Source: Homarus americanus
Taxonomy: Eukaryota; Arthropoda; Malacostraca; Decapoda; Nephropidae
DNA: 64,000 bases
Assembly: GCF_018991925.1 (NCBI RefSeq)
Contig: NW_024751942.1
Location: 61,001 to 125,000 of the forward strand
Reading direction: 5' to 3'
Below, piece after piece: positions 44,692 through 55,740 of this stretch. The notes beneath the pieces were generated by a model, which had not been told where the DNA came from, ran no database searches, and saw nothing but the letters and a program-made list of their open reading frames with translations. Numbering within the stretch: the first letter of the stretch is position 1; each line of letters opens with the position of its first letter. The position numbers and the translations under genes are program-made.

Positions 44692-44779
44692 ATAATAATG
44701 TCAATAATAATAATAATAATAATAATAATAGAAAGGATGATGATAAATGATGATGGTAATAGTAATAAAAACGATAATG

Positions 44780-44818
<39 letters not shown>

Positions 44819-44820
44819 TA
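44692..44820. repeat. (AAT)n-rich tract
   Basis: AATAATAAT runs with GATGATAAA interruptions directly downstream of the TAG tail. Confidence 0.93.
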
Positions 44821-44946
44821 AAGAAGAGGAAGAAAAAGAAGACGAACAAGAATAAATCAAATACTGAAAACATCTTCATAACCGGAATGAAACGTTAATG
44901 GGAGAGTCGAGGTTGACTAGTTGTGGAGTGACCTGATGAATGACCT

Positions 44947-44949
<3 letters not shown>

Positions 44950-45007
<58 letters not shown>
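44950..45007. repeat. (CA)n microsatellite
   Basis: A perfect CA run. Confidence 0.97.
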
Positions 45008-45008
<1 letters not shown>

Positions 45009-45104
45009 ATTTAAACGTACACACTCTAGTTGTCTGGGATCGAAAAGGTTAGGTTAGGTTTGGTGATGAAGACTGAGGGATTTATGTGGTACTTTGGGAT
45101 GTAC

Positions 45105-45330
45105 TAAACCTTAATTACCCGAGTACGATTTCAACACCCCGAGAGTACAATCAGCTAGCCCCATTAAGATATATTAACCCTTTCAGTAGGATGATTGAAC
45201 CTCTTGAGTATGATGAATGAAGCCCTTGAGTACGGTGACTTAACCCCCTGAAACGATAACCAATTCCCTTGAGTAAGATAACAATGTACTCAAGGGGTTC
45301 AATCATCGTACTCAAGGGGTTAAATAACTA
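45105..45330. repeat. Diverged 22-bp array of the CCCTTGAGTACGATG family with orientation switch
   Basis: Units such as AACCTCTTGAGTATGATGA and AGCCCTTGAGTACGGTGA run on the plus strand to about 45280. They then become ATGTACTCAAGGGGTTCAAT and TCGTACTCAAGGGGTTAAAT, that is, inverted. This makes a small palindrome at CCCTTGAGTAAG..TACTCAAGGGG. Confidence 0.8.
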
Positions 45331-45592
45331 CAGTATTTTACGTGCTAGTCCATACGCCTGATTATTTTTCCAAGACTAAAGTTTCTACAGTTTGGTTGTG
45401 TGAGGAAAGAAGGATGTACTATAACGGGTTACTCTGGTGTGACCGACATCCACAGAGAAACAGTGAGCACCGCGGGCAAGACGAGGATGCTAAATCTAAC
45501 AAACATTGTCCGTTAAAATAACTGTAAAAGAGAGTGAAGCAACATTGCGGCAAAGAGAAGGGGAAGAAAGATTATCAACTAAAGGAGGAGAG

Positions 45593-45845
45593 TTAATAAG
45601 CCTTTGATTCCACCCTATCTAACAGTTGGACAGAAGAGCCGCCCCAGATATGAGAGCAGTACTCAAAGTTCGGACGAATGAATCCTTTAAAAACTTGAAG
45701 CAACTGCTGAGGAGTGAAGTAGCTACGGCATCTGTACAGCATTCCCAACTTTCGGGAGACAGCTTTAGCAATGTTGTGGATGTATGGCTTCCATGACATA
45801 TTAGAGGCCTAGCATATAATTTAGCAAATATTATCATTAACGGAG
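45593..45845 (-). pseudogene. LINE RT thumb fragment (jockey/CR1-like)
   Basis: The minus strand reads MSWKPYIHNIAKAVSRKLGM, LYRCRSYFTPQQLLQVFKGF and IRPNFEYCSHIWGGSS, ending VESKAY. This matches the well-known LSWKxHI...LYKGLIRPxxEYCSxVWGGxS stretch after RT motif E in jockey/CR1-type LINEs. A frameshift separates it from remnants at 45800-45845 (LGL, NMSW). Both ends are truncated. Different lineage from the RLE element 1 kb upstream. Confidence 0.8.
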
Positions 45846-46074
45846 GTCAACGAACCAGACCTGACTTCTGTTCGAAACGTAGACAGACTTAACTGCGTAT
45901 ACCGTTGACAACACATGCCTAAGTTGTGATGAATGAGTGAGTTTTACCGATACTTCAAGGACACACTCAACAATTTACTCAACTTATGATGAATGAGTAA
46001 TTTTTTTTTTATGAATTCGAAGGACGCGTTAAGAGAAACTGGTTATCCCCCCCCCCTATCCTTCCCGGCCACTG

Positions 46075-46400
46075 GGATTTCTAGGAACTCCCTCTTTCCC
46101 AACTTCCTCTTCTCCCCCTCCATTTCCCCTCTCCTCTACTTCTCCTTATCCTCATTCCTCTTTCTCACCTTCCTCCATTCCCTCGTGACACCCCCCTAGG
46201 GATAAGGGGAATGGGGGAATGGGTATATAAGGTAAGAAAGGTGAAGGTAGAGTGGGGATAAGGGAAAGGGGGAAAGAGAGGGAGTAGGTATAGAAGGAAG
46301 GGGGTGGGGGATAAGGTGGAGAGGGAAGAGGGGGAGTGAGGATAAAGGGGGAGAGGGAAGTTGGAGGAGTGGGGGATAATGAGGCAGAACAGAGAGGGAT
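46075..46400. repeat. Polypyrimidine block switching to polypurine block
   Basis: 46075-46190 is almost all C/T and 46200-46400 almost all G/A. The switch at CACCCCCCTAGGGATAAGGG gives self-complementary potential across the junction. Confidence 0.85.
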
Positions 46401-46459
46401 GAGCCGTGTTGTACAAAGATTATAATGTGACGTGTTCCTGTTGCGTTACTTTCCGCTAC

Positions 46460-46694
46460 GACCAATATTTGCTGCTGTTACTTGTTCATGATTGTTACTT
46501 ATACTATTCTATCAAAACAACTGCCTCTAGTACCACTTTGGCGACCTGTCAAAATTACAACAACTATTACTACAACTACCCGGTACTACTACTACTACCA
46601 TCACCACTACCATTTTTTACTACTGCTACTAATATCAGTTATACTATTACTACTATCACTATTAATACTGCAAAACAACCACCACCACTACTAC
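46460..46694. repeat. TAC/ACC trinucleotide tract, left of copy 3
   Basis: Degenerate TACTACTAC, ACCACCACT and ACTATTACTAC triplets run up to the retrotransposon's 3' end. Confidence 0.88.
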
Positions 46695-46785
46695 AATGTG
46701 GCCTCCAGCCTCCCCCAATAGCCACACCTTCGCCACCATTTTATTACCTTAAAATTAAATATCCTAATACATAAATAGCTATCCT
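46695..46785 (-). mobile_element. RLE retrotransposon 3' UTR, copy 3 (minus strand)
   Basis: The sequence GTGGCCTCCAGCCTCCCCCA through CACACCTTCGCCACCATT to TTAAATATCCTAATACATAA is the reverse complement of the 3' UTR of copies 1 and 2. Both flanks are TAC/ACT triplets (left is the tail side, right the truncated 5' side). Confidence 0.92.
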
Positions 46786-46930
46786 ACTACAACTATTACT
46801 ACCAATACTAGCAGTGTAGGCTCTTTTACTGCCCATTATACTCATTTAACTATTTCTATTACTACTACTTACTACTACTGCTATTATCACTACTCTCCGT
46901 ACCAACACGTCTACTATTATTACTATCGGT
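46786..46930. repeat. Degenerate TAC/ATT tract, right of copy 3
   Basis: ACTACAACTATTACTACCAA and following ACTACTACTAC triplets. Confidence 0.85.
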
Positions 46931-47039
46931 AAAACAGACAGCCAAATTCTACACAAGGTCACAGAGAACACTTCAGCTGCCGTTAATGTAACCACTTTAT
47001 AAAGATAAACCCAGAAAAGCTTCCTCACTACATCAAGGT

Positions 47040-47515
47040 TACAATCAATAAAAAATACTATAAATTGTAAAACAAATCCGGGTACGCTGTAAACAGTAAA
47101 ACAAAAGGCATCCTGACTGTAAACATCCAGATAAGTTGTTAATTAAAATAAGAAGATTTTGAGTTTGGTAAAAAAAAAAGTTCCCATTGACTGCAAAATG
47201 TAAATAAATTCATAATACAATAATTGTAAAAAATCACATCCACACTTTAATTAACTTGAAAAATATCTCGAGTGAAAACTGTAAATTGTTAAACCGATAC
47301 ATAACAGCTGTAAAATGTAAAAAAAATCACATTAACTGTAAACTGTAAATAAAGAACCTTACCATATATGATGCCCCCCCCCAAAAAAAAAAATTACATC
47401 GACTGTAAATGAGTAAAAAAAATCATTGTCGGTAAATAGTGAAAAAAGCCGCAGTAAAAAAAATATTAACATCGACTGTAAATTGTAAAAACCAAAATAT
47501 TGAGTGTAAAATATA
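47040..47515. repeat. Degenerate ACTGTAAATTGTAAA repeat
   Basis: ACTGTAAACTGTAAATAAAG, GACTGTAAATTGTAAAAACC and similar words recur every 30-50 bp with A-runs and AAAATCACAT spacers. Confidence 0.7.
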
Positions 47516-47574
47516 ACTGGTCACACGCTCCCTTGGGCACTTGTCAAGGCAGGTAGTCTAGCGTCAGCAATTAT

Positions 47575-48150
47575 GACATATTATCACCTGTTACTCATTG
47601 TTTCATCACGTATTCTTTCTCACTCCTTGTTTTATCACATATTCTTTCTCACTCCTTGTTTTATCATGAATTTCCTCCAATTCTTCGCATTACCTTATAT
47701 TCTGTCTAATTTTCTGCATTATTACGTCTTCTTCCTTAGTCCCCGTATTTATCTCGTATTTCTCCTTACTTCTTCGTATTATCGTGGATTCTGTGTTATT
47801 CCTATACATCACCACCCGTTCTTCATCCCTCCTTCGTAATATTATTTAACTTTGCCTCATTCTTGTACAATATTACGTATTTTTCCTTCCCTCCTCTCCC
47901 CTCCTGCATTACCCTCCTCCCCTCCCCCCACATAACTTCCTCATTCCTTCCCCCCTCCCCATCCTGCATTCCTTTCCTTCCCTCCTCTCCTCCCTTCCTC
48001 ATTCCTTCCTCCCCTCATCCTGCATTCCTTTCCTTCCCCCTCCTCCCCTCCCCGAACACAACTTCCTCATTCCTTCTCCCCTTCCCTCATCCTGCATTCC
48101 TCCCCCCTCCTTATCACGCGTGCATCCCTCCCTACCCCTTCCCACATTCC
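47575..48150. repeat. Pyrimidine-rich region with CATTCCTTCC repeats
   Basis: A duplicated TATTCTTTCTCACTCCTTGT block (47611 and 47640) is followed by C/T-rich CCTGCATTCCTTTCCTTCC units to 48150. Confidence 0.75.
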
Positions 48151-48299
48151 CCATCTGTTAGCGTGAGGACACTGCCCTTGAAGACAACTTACTGTTAAAG
48201 GGCCTCAGGTTTTTACGACAAGTGTTCGGTGACCCTGAGTGTATCGCGTGCACCCTGGGATAACATGACAGTGTTGGGTGAGACGCATTCAGTAATTGT

Positions 48300-48435
48300 G
48301 GTAGTTGTGGGGTTAGGGGGTGTAGTGGTGGTAGTAGTGGTGTGGTATTAGTGGTGGAGATAGTAGTAGTAGTGGGGATAGTAGTAGCAGTATTATTACT
48401 ATCAATCATCATTATTATTACCATTATTATTATCG
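48300..48435. repeat. GTA/GTG trinucleotide tract
   Basis: GTAGTGGTGGTAGTAGTGGT and related triplets, then ATTATTATT. Confidence 0.9.
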
Positions 48436-48454
48436 AATCATATGAAGATAAAAA

Positions 48455-48545
48455 TACCCCCAGCTTAATTCACCTAGAGATGAAACTACCTAAACTAACC
48501 TAACCCAGCCCAACTTAACCCAACCTAACCTAACCTAATCAGTCT
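48455..48545. mobile_element. Partial foldback-family copy plus CCTAA-like tail
   Basis: ACCCCCAGCTTAATTCACCT followed by AGAGATGAAAC resembles the left arm of the hairpin element at 59.3 kb (ACCCCAGCTTAATTCATTAG, ATGATTAAAC). AACCTAACCTAACCTAATC follows. Confidence 0.45.
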
Positions 48546-48814
48546 TTTCAACGTTAAGTGAAACAAACTGAGGCTCCTAATCTTAATGCGACCTTATTAT
48601 AATTTAGTGTTGATAAATGTTGTGGACATAAACTGATGTACTGTATCACTGGCATCTGTCAACTCTTTGTTTTGTCAAGTATAGCGAAGGAAGATAAAAG
48701 CCATGAGTTCTCTATCTCTCTCTATATATATCTCTGTTTCTCTTCTCTGTTTCTCTTTCTTTTTAAGCACTGTTGGTGTATCAGCTAACTATGATTCCTA
48801 TTACGACTATTGTA

Positions 48815-49320
48815 TGTGCTACTACTACTACTACTATTACTAATGTACTAATATTTCTATTCTACGGTCATCATCATTAATACTACTAATAATAATAATA
48901 TTACCATTACTATATTGAAACTACTACTACCACCACTACTACCACCACCACCACTACTACTACCACCACCACCACTACTACCACCACTACTACAACTACC
49001 ACCACCACTACTACCACCACTACTACCACCACCACTACTACCACCACCACCTACTACAGCTACTACCACCACCACTACTACCACTACTACCACCACCACT
49101 ACTACCACCACTACTACCACCACTACACCACCACTTTCTGCAACAACTACCACCACCACTACCACCTTTCTACCACTACCCGCCTGCACCTAGCTTCCAC
49201 CTACTACCACCTACTACCACCACCACTACTACAACTACTACCCCCACCACTACTACAACTACTACTACCACCACTACTACCACCACCACTACTACAACTA
49301 CTACCACCACCACTACTACC
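48815..49320. repeat. ACC/ACT trinucleotide region
   Basis: ACTACTACC and ACCACCACT triplets dominate 48900-49320, preceded by degenerate ACT/AAT. Poly-Thr, poly-Pro and poly-Val frames are artefacts. Confidence 0.95.
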
Positions 49321-49340
49321 TTTTATAATATGGCCTCCAC
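49321..49340 (-). mobile_element. RLE retrotransposon 3' tip, copy 4 (about 20 bp)
   Basis: TTTTATAATATGGCCTCCA is the inverse of TGGAGGCCATTTATATATAA at the 3' terminus of copy 1 with small gaps. It is the only non-triplet sequence inside the ACC/ACT tract. Confidence 0.6.
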
Positions 49341-49609
49341 TACTACTATCAAAGTTGCCAATAAGTAAATATAACCCTTATTTTTAACTGATCCTCTCAA
49401 TAATCAACCAAACTATCACCAATTCCCTTTATTATCATTATCTTCCTCAAGTTAATTATCTCCGGGTAATATAATCACACAATTTCATAATATAACCCGC
49501 GAAGCTTCCACGCCTATAACTCGTGTCATTCTTGCACGGAAACTCTAGTGCCGTTACCTGCCCCCTGATTGGTTAATTTTTTCCCATTGAGAGTTTTTAA
49601 ATACTACAC

Positions 49610-49862
49610 AACCACCACTACTACTACCACCACCACTACCACTACTACTACCACCACCATTACCACCACCACCACTACTACTACCACCACCACTACCACC
49701 ACTACTACTACACCACCACCACCACCACCACTACTACTACCCACCACCCACCACCACTACTACTATCACCACCACCCACTACCACTACTACTACCACCAC
49801 CACCACCACCACTACTACTATCACCAACAACACTACTACTACTACTACTACTACTACTTGAG
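49610..49862. repeat. ACC/ACT trinucleotide array
   Basis: A regular mixture of ACC and ACT triplets ending in (ACT)9. Confidence 0.96.
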
Positions 49863-50295
49863 TGGGTCTGAACAAGTGCCAAATGAGCTTTATTCCTCAG
49901 CCCTGGACCCCACAACAACTCAGAGTATATGCATAAGTTTCTAATGTATAACTATGAATATATGAATGTATTTAACTATCTACACATGAAAGTATGTAGT
50001 AATTCAAACGAGGATATCTGTGTACGTGTGTGTGTGTACGTGTGTAAACCTAAGTATTGTGTGAGAGGTTACAGAATATCCATCCACTGATCACGTTCAT
50101 GAGACACTGAATCATGCATCTTGCTCTGATTTCACTTACTATTGTCCCCCCCCACCGCCTATACTTTACTTCCTTCCTGTATTCTGCCACATTCTTGCCC
50201 CGCATACCAATTTATTCCCAGTAGAAACGAAAATATAAATAAATAAACCCGGGAATCCCTGACCCCCAACCCAAGCTAACCGTGACGTAGTGAAG
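49863..50295. other. Unique region, nothing recognised
   Basis: Short GTACGTGTGTG at 50020-50045. No gene is seen. Confidence 0.5.
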
Positions 50296-50299
50296 GCGT

Positions 50300-50530
50300 T
50301 AAGACTCCTCATTGGTGGGAATCAAGCCAGAGATGGTTAAAAAAAAAAGACTTCGCGCCCCGCCAATTCTCGCTCTGGGTTGCGTCATTGTTGCTCGCGT
50401 CATGGGTGGTATGACGTCATAGCCTGGTTACCGCTAGGATTCACGGAAGTTGCCATACTGTGGTACGTTTAGCGGGAATTTAGTGTGAGGCGGCGTTCCC
50501 CAGAAGTGGGTGCAGCACACCACGGTCAGG
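50300..50530 (+). promoter_or_regulatory. CpG-containing, promoter-like segment
   Basis: Within a long AT-rich stretch this segment is enriched in CpG. It stacks typical proximal promoter words: an inverted CCAAT box (CATTGGTGGG, about 50310), a GC-box-like CGCCCCGCC (about 50356), two GCGTCAT words, a full CRE ATGACGTCAT (50411-50420) and an ETS-type CGGAAGT (about 50454). GAGGCGGCG follows. There is no TATA box. A TATA-less housekeeping-type promoter is plausible, but no coding first exon is identified downstream, where AT-rich DNA with TGTTT repeats follows. Confidence 0.4.
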
Positions 50531-50539
50531 GGAATTAAC

Positions 50540-51600
50540 TGAAGATACAGTTGGCCGTGAAATTTTTTCCTAGTAATGTTTGTTTTGGATGGACAAGTTT
50601 TCCTAATTCAAATTTTATGCGTTTGACTGATTTTTTAGGAGTATGAGAACAGGTGTTTTTTTCTCGAAATATTTGCCAAATGTTTCAACAATGTTATTGA
50701 GTTAATTAAAACATATATTCCTGGTAAAGATGCGCTAGAGTCGATGGTCAAATTTTCTGGTTCAACATTTATACCTTGGCATTTTGTTTAAGACTCTGGG
50801 AGCATTTTGGTCTAGAAATGTTCAGTATGTGTTTAATTAATATCAGTGTGTGTCTGGGGAAAAATAATGTGTTGACGGTAATGTTTATCCCTAATAAAGA
50901 TTTGTATGTTTGATTTCCAATGTTTATTTACTAGTCAGTAGGAAATAAACATAGAAAGTTGTTACTATGAACCAGTAAACACTCATGGCTAGACTTGTCC
51001 CCTTGATTTTTATGTAAATGTTTAAATAATGTTGCGTGTGGGTATGTGGATATTATGCGGATGTTTGAAGGACGTTGATGTACAATAATGGTTAAAAGGC
51101 CTCAAACTATTTATTATTAACCTTTATGTATGTTGAAATGATCTAAAATAATGTCGGTTTATGTTTGTTTAACTTCAAATAATGCAATAAAGTTGTTCAT
51201 ATTTAATTAGAAATGTTTAATATTTGTTAAGAAATATTAATATACCCGGTAATGCGTGCTTCTTTAAAAAGGCTTTGTTTGTTTCATAAAAGTTGATATA
51301 TAAAACTGAATGTGAATGTTTATATAAAAAATGTTTGTCCAGTTTGGATGTTTACCTGCAAATGTATGTTAAATGTTGACGTATAATGTAGGTATGTTTT
51401 TGTATTATTTAGTGTATGATTTTGTAATATTAAGTGATTGTTTCTGTAATACCAAGATGCATGTATTTTGTAACACTTAGGGCATCTGCATTGTGTAATA
51501 CCATAATCATGTACACAGGAATACATTATGCATTTTGTAACATTAAAAGCCCCTGTATTTTGAAACGTCACTCCATGCGTTTCCTCTGTTACTCTATCCT
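50540..51600. repeat. AT-rich region with degenerate AATGTTTGT/TGTATTTTG words
   Basis: TAATGTTTGTTTTGGATGG, AAATGTTTCAACAATGTT and TGTATTTTGTAACACTTAG-like words recur throughout. At 51400-51560 the spacing is about 33-45 bp. Probably an ancient tandem array; the monomer could not be fixed. Confidence 0.5.
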
Positions 51601-51834
51601 GTTCATTTTTTCCCAGCCTGAGATAATGTTATTAAGTATTACTGACTCACACCGTACTGGGAAATACATTTAAACACAGTAACGCCACCAAACGCCTTTC
51701 CAACGAACTATTTAATCAAAACTTTAATTAGTATTTTTTTTACTCATTAGGAATCACCAGTACAACAATTATTTACCAGCGATAAATCTCCATCCACACA
51801 CCTGGTTATTGTAGTAATTACTTGGGAATGTGAC

Positions 51835-52765
51835 TTAAATAATCTCTATGCCAGCAACTCAGACCTCCATTCCTTGATGAGAACTATGAACACTGAATTG
51901 ACTAAAGTCAGGACCAGGGTAATACGTAATAAACTGACCTTAAACCTTGAGAAAACCCACTACACAATCTTTCACAGAAGGAAAAACTTACCCCCAGACT
52001 TGGACCCCCTGTACCTTGGTAATACAGTCCTCAAACGCGAACAAAATACTGTAATAAATTCCTCGGAGTTATTGTAGATAAGAAACTTAACTGGAGAAAC
52101 CACATACAAGCCATTCACAGTAAAGTCAATAAACAGTGCGGTATCATGTATCACACTCGACAGTCACTCTCACAGCAATGAAAGAAAACTAGCATGATCT
52201 TGTTTACCAACACCTGATACACTGTCACACACTATGGGGGCCTCTGGCTCTTAAAAAACACAATCTCTGGTTACTGCACAAAAGAGAGTTGTACGGACAA
52301 TGACATACTATCAATCACTTGCTTGACAATAATTATTTCCAGTTCCGGAATAATCAGAGATACAACTTAAGGCACCCAGAGCAACTAAGACCACCCCCCA
52401 TGTGCTCCTCTCAGTCCCAGACCTCCATAAAATATCACGGTGTGAAAGTGTGGAACAACTTACCCCCACCCATCCGAGCAAAGACTACGCTCCCTTCCTT
52501 TAAATCATCTCTCAAAAAATATCTATTGTCTACGTATTAATATTTCTTGTAATACCTAAGATATTTACAGTACCTGCTTTTATTGTACCATCAAAACCGT
52601 TTTATCGGAAATTATCATGTAAATAGATAAGTAATTACCATTGCAATAAACATAATTGCCAACTAGACATAATCCTGACAGCTCTGTCTTCTTGTTCAAC
52701 CTTATTACTGTACAACCCATGTTGTACTGCTCTCCCATTACACTTATGTTTTTCAATTCCACTGT
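51835..52765 (+). pseudogene. L2/CR1-like LINE remnant (after RT motif C to C-terminus, with 3' UTR)
   Basis: The plus strand starts NNLYASNSDLHSLMRTMNTE and NKLTLNLEKTHYTIFHRRKN. A one-base loss near 52057 is followed by FLGVIVDKKLNWRNHIQAI, HSKVNKQCGIMYHTRQ and stop codons at about 52178 and 52216. After another shift come NNQRYNLRHPEQLRPPP and YHGVKVWNNLPPPIRAKTTL, ending FKSSLKKYLLSTY and TAA (52538-52540). The order NKLxLNxxKTxYxIF, FLGVxxDxxLxWxxHI, VWNxLPxxI, FKxxLKKYLL is standard for L2/CR1-group ORF2. The 3' UTR ends at the (TA)n run. Dead copy, 5'-truncated. Confidence 0.85.
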
Positions 52766-52766
52766 A

Positions 52767-52768
<2 letters not shown>

Positions 52769-52842
<74 letters not shown>
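52769..52842. repeat. (TA)n at the LINE 3' end
   Basis: A perfect TA run directly after the 3' UTR, possibly derived from the element's tail or its target. Confidence 0.97.
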
Positions 52843-52846
<4 letters not shown>

Positions 52847-52882
52847 TTAAATATTTAAATTTTCTACATTCAAATTAACTTT

Positions 52883-52885
<3 letters not shown>

Positions 52886-52940
<55 letters not shown>
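52886..52940. repeat. (GA)n microsatellite
   Basis: A perfect GA run. Confidence 0.97.
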
Positions 52941-52943
<3 letters not shown>

Positions 52944-53284
52944 AATACATGAAATTCAAATTATTAAAACACGCTGAAGAAAAAGTTTGTTACGATGTCA
53001 TTAAACAACAAAAACAAAAACAAACAAACGAATACAAATTAATTAAGTCCTGATTTCAACCAATTCTGTGAAACGGTCAAGATATAATGATAAAAAAACA
53101 AAGATATATTGATCAACAACAAATGCTGATCATCAAAAACAAACTTACTGATGAACATACGGATGACAAACACACACAAACTAAACAAACACTCACACAA
53201 ACAGAAGAATGTCGAGCAAAGGGTAGAGTGAAGAGGTGGAATGTGGAGGAAGAAGTTGTTTATACTGGCTGCTGTGACCCTGGC

Positions 53285-53835
53285 CTTGTGGTGGTGGTGG
53301 TGGTGGTGCTTGGTGATGGTGGTGTGGTGGTGGTGGTCAACAATTAATGGTGTATGTAATTAGTGGTGCTTAGTGATGGTAGTGTGGTAGTGGTAGTGGT
53401 GAGTGGTGTATGTGAGTAGTGTGGTGTATATTGGTGCTTAATGAAATTGGTGTGGTGGTGGTGGTGGTGTGGTGGTGGTGGTGTATGTGGTGTGCTGGTG
53501 ATGGTGGTGTGGTGGTGGTGGTGATGGTGGTGTGGTGATGGTGGTGTGGTGTGGTGGTGGTGTGGTGGTGGTGGTGTGTATGTGGTGAGGTGGTGGTGCT
53601 TGGTGATGGTGGTGGTGTGAACAGTGGTGTGGTGGTGGTGCTTGGTGTGATGGTGGTGTGGTGGTGGTGGTGTGGTGGTGGTGTGTGTGTGGTGGTGGTG
53701 TGGTGAGTGGTGGTGTGGTGGTGGTGGTGTGGTGATGGTGGTGTGGTGGTGGTGGTGGTGTATGTGGTGGTGGTTAGCAGGTGATGGTGGTTGTGGTGGT
53801 GGTGGTGTGGTGGTGGTGCTTGGTGATGGTGGTGG
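53285..53835. repeat. GGT-rich minisatellite
   Basis: GGTGGTGGTGTGGTGATGGTG-like triplets with GTATGTGGT and GCTTGGTGATGG insertions. Frames on both strands (294 His/Thr/Pro residues on minus) are artefacts. Confidence 0.95.
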
Positions 53836-53839
53836 AGAT

Positions 53840-54180
53840 GAAGAGGGCAAGTGAGAGGGCAAGTGCGAAGAACAAGAAAGTGGTTCAGGTGTGGAGGGAA
53901 GCCAAACTAAACAGGTGAAGACGGCAGGTGAGAGGGGCAGGTGAGAGGGCAGGTGAGAAGGGCAAGTATGTGGTTCGGGACGGGGGCAGGGGCAGGGGGG
54001 TAGCCAAACTGAGGAGGTGAAGAAGGGCATGTGAGGGGAATATTGTGTGTGTGAGAGAGAGATGAAGTGGTAGATGGTGAAATTGAGAGATGAGAAAGAG
54101 AGAAAATGAGAGTAGGAGAGAGAGAGGGAGGTGAGAGAGAGAGAGAGGTGAGAGGAGGAGAAGGAGGAAGTACGAGAGAC
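53840..54180. repeat. Purine-rich GAGAGGGCAGGTGAG repeats
   Basis: GAGAGGGCAGGTGAGAAGGGC units at 53840-53970, then GAGAGAGAGG tracts to 54180. Confidence 0.85.
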
Positions 54181-54299
54181 ATTCCCCTGAAACAAGTCAA
54201 ACTCCAGCTCTTTAGACAACACCTTCATTACCTGGGGTCATATATATATACATACACCTTCACTGTCTAATTCATTTTTCTGTCTATTTCCTCTTTAAT

Positions 54300-54525
54300 A
54301 TCCACCTACGTCCTTTTACTCCTGTCTACTCCTGTTACTCCTGTGTACTCCCGTTACTACTGTCTACCCCTGTCTACTCTCGTTACTATTATCTACTCCC
54401 GTTACTACTGTCTACCCCTGTCTACTCCCATTACTATTATCTACTCCCGTTACTACTGTCTACCCCTGTCTACCCCCGTTACTATTATCTACTCCCGTTA
54501 CTACTGTCCACTTCCTTTTATCTAC
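54300..54525. repeat. Minisatellite of about 48-60 bp (CTACTCCCGTTACTA)
   Basis: GTTACTACTGTCTACCCCTG and TCTACTCCCGTTACTATTAT alternate in about four copies. Confidence 0.9.
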
Positions 54526-54529
54526 TACC

Positions 54530-55408
54530 GTATCCTGTTCTTCATATTTACCTGTACTGTCCATATGTCTCGAATAGCAGTCTAGTTGTGTCCTATTTGT
54601 CCCCTAGTTTTATGCTATTTGGTTCTCTAGTTGTGCACTACTTTGTCATCTAGTATTTTGCTAGTTTCTCTTCACTCTTGTTCAGTTTATACGCTTAACC
54701 ATAAGATATATTACGTAAACAAATAAAAATACGTAACAAATAAGATAAAAAAGAAAGAGACATAAAGAAAACAAATATTGTAAATAATGAAGAAATGCAA
54801 ACCGAATAAAACACAAAATATTAAAAGATGAAAAAAAAAATGTTATTTTTTTTTAATTATTTATACTTCCATCGGGAAATATAAAGAGATTCAAAATATA
54901 AAATGTGGATTAATTTTTTTTATTAATATTTTTTTTTATTGTGATCTAAATATTATTGGTATTATAATTATTAAAATGGTCATTATTACTATTATTACCA
55001 TTACTACAAATTACTGTACTATTACTATCATTTAAAATTTTCAGTGTTGTGTTGAAAATGATAGATCGAAGCAATACACTTTTATTATCCCACATTTACG
55101 ACAACAATAACTTACAAGATATTGAATAACTAAAGTGAAAAATACCAAACAGTCTCACCAAGTCTGTGTGAAGGTGACCTTGTAGGAACCACGCATATGT
55201 TTACAGTGTGTGTGTGTGTGTGTGTGTGTTATCAATAAATTATAAAGAGTGCGTGAACAACATATTGCCTGGTCAGATTATCACAAACCTCTTTGATTCT
55301 AGCGATATAGAAATACAATAATCTGTGGTTTACTGATTTAAAATGACACAAAGGGTTTTTATTATTATTTTTCTATGAATGGTTTTATATATTAGATGAT
55401 GACAAAAG

Positions 55409-55449
<41 letters not shown>

Positions 55450-55740
55450 TGTGTGTGTGTGCTTAAGATTTCGCAGATTATGTGATATTTATAAACTCAA
55501 AAACTAAAATGCACCGGTAACATGCTGGACGTTTCCAAATACATCCTAACGGTGGGAAAACACACACACACACACATCTAACGAGGTATACATTTATCAC
55601 AGGTAGCGTGATATGATAAATAGTTTGAATACCTCAGACACTATTAATTAAAAGCGGCGGCAGGTGAGAGACAGAAATCACTAGAAATGGCCGAGTCACT
55701 CAATAATATTCCTGGCTCTACATATTACATCCTGTCCAAG
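54530..55740. other. AT-rich region with short GT runs, nothing recognised
   Basis: GT runs lie at 55206-55229 and 55411-55462. No coding or transposon signature is seen. Confidence 0.5.

Noticed and set aside
48857..49193. Poly-Val/Gly and poly-Thr/Pro proteins on both strands
   Set aside because: Products of the ACC/ACT triplet array.
53344..54228. A 294-residue minus-strand frame
   Set aside because: Derived from GGT and GAGAGGGCAGG repeats; composition is His/Thr/Pro/Ser only.
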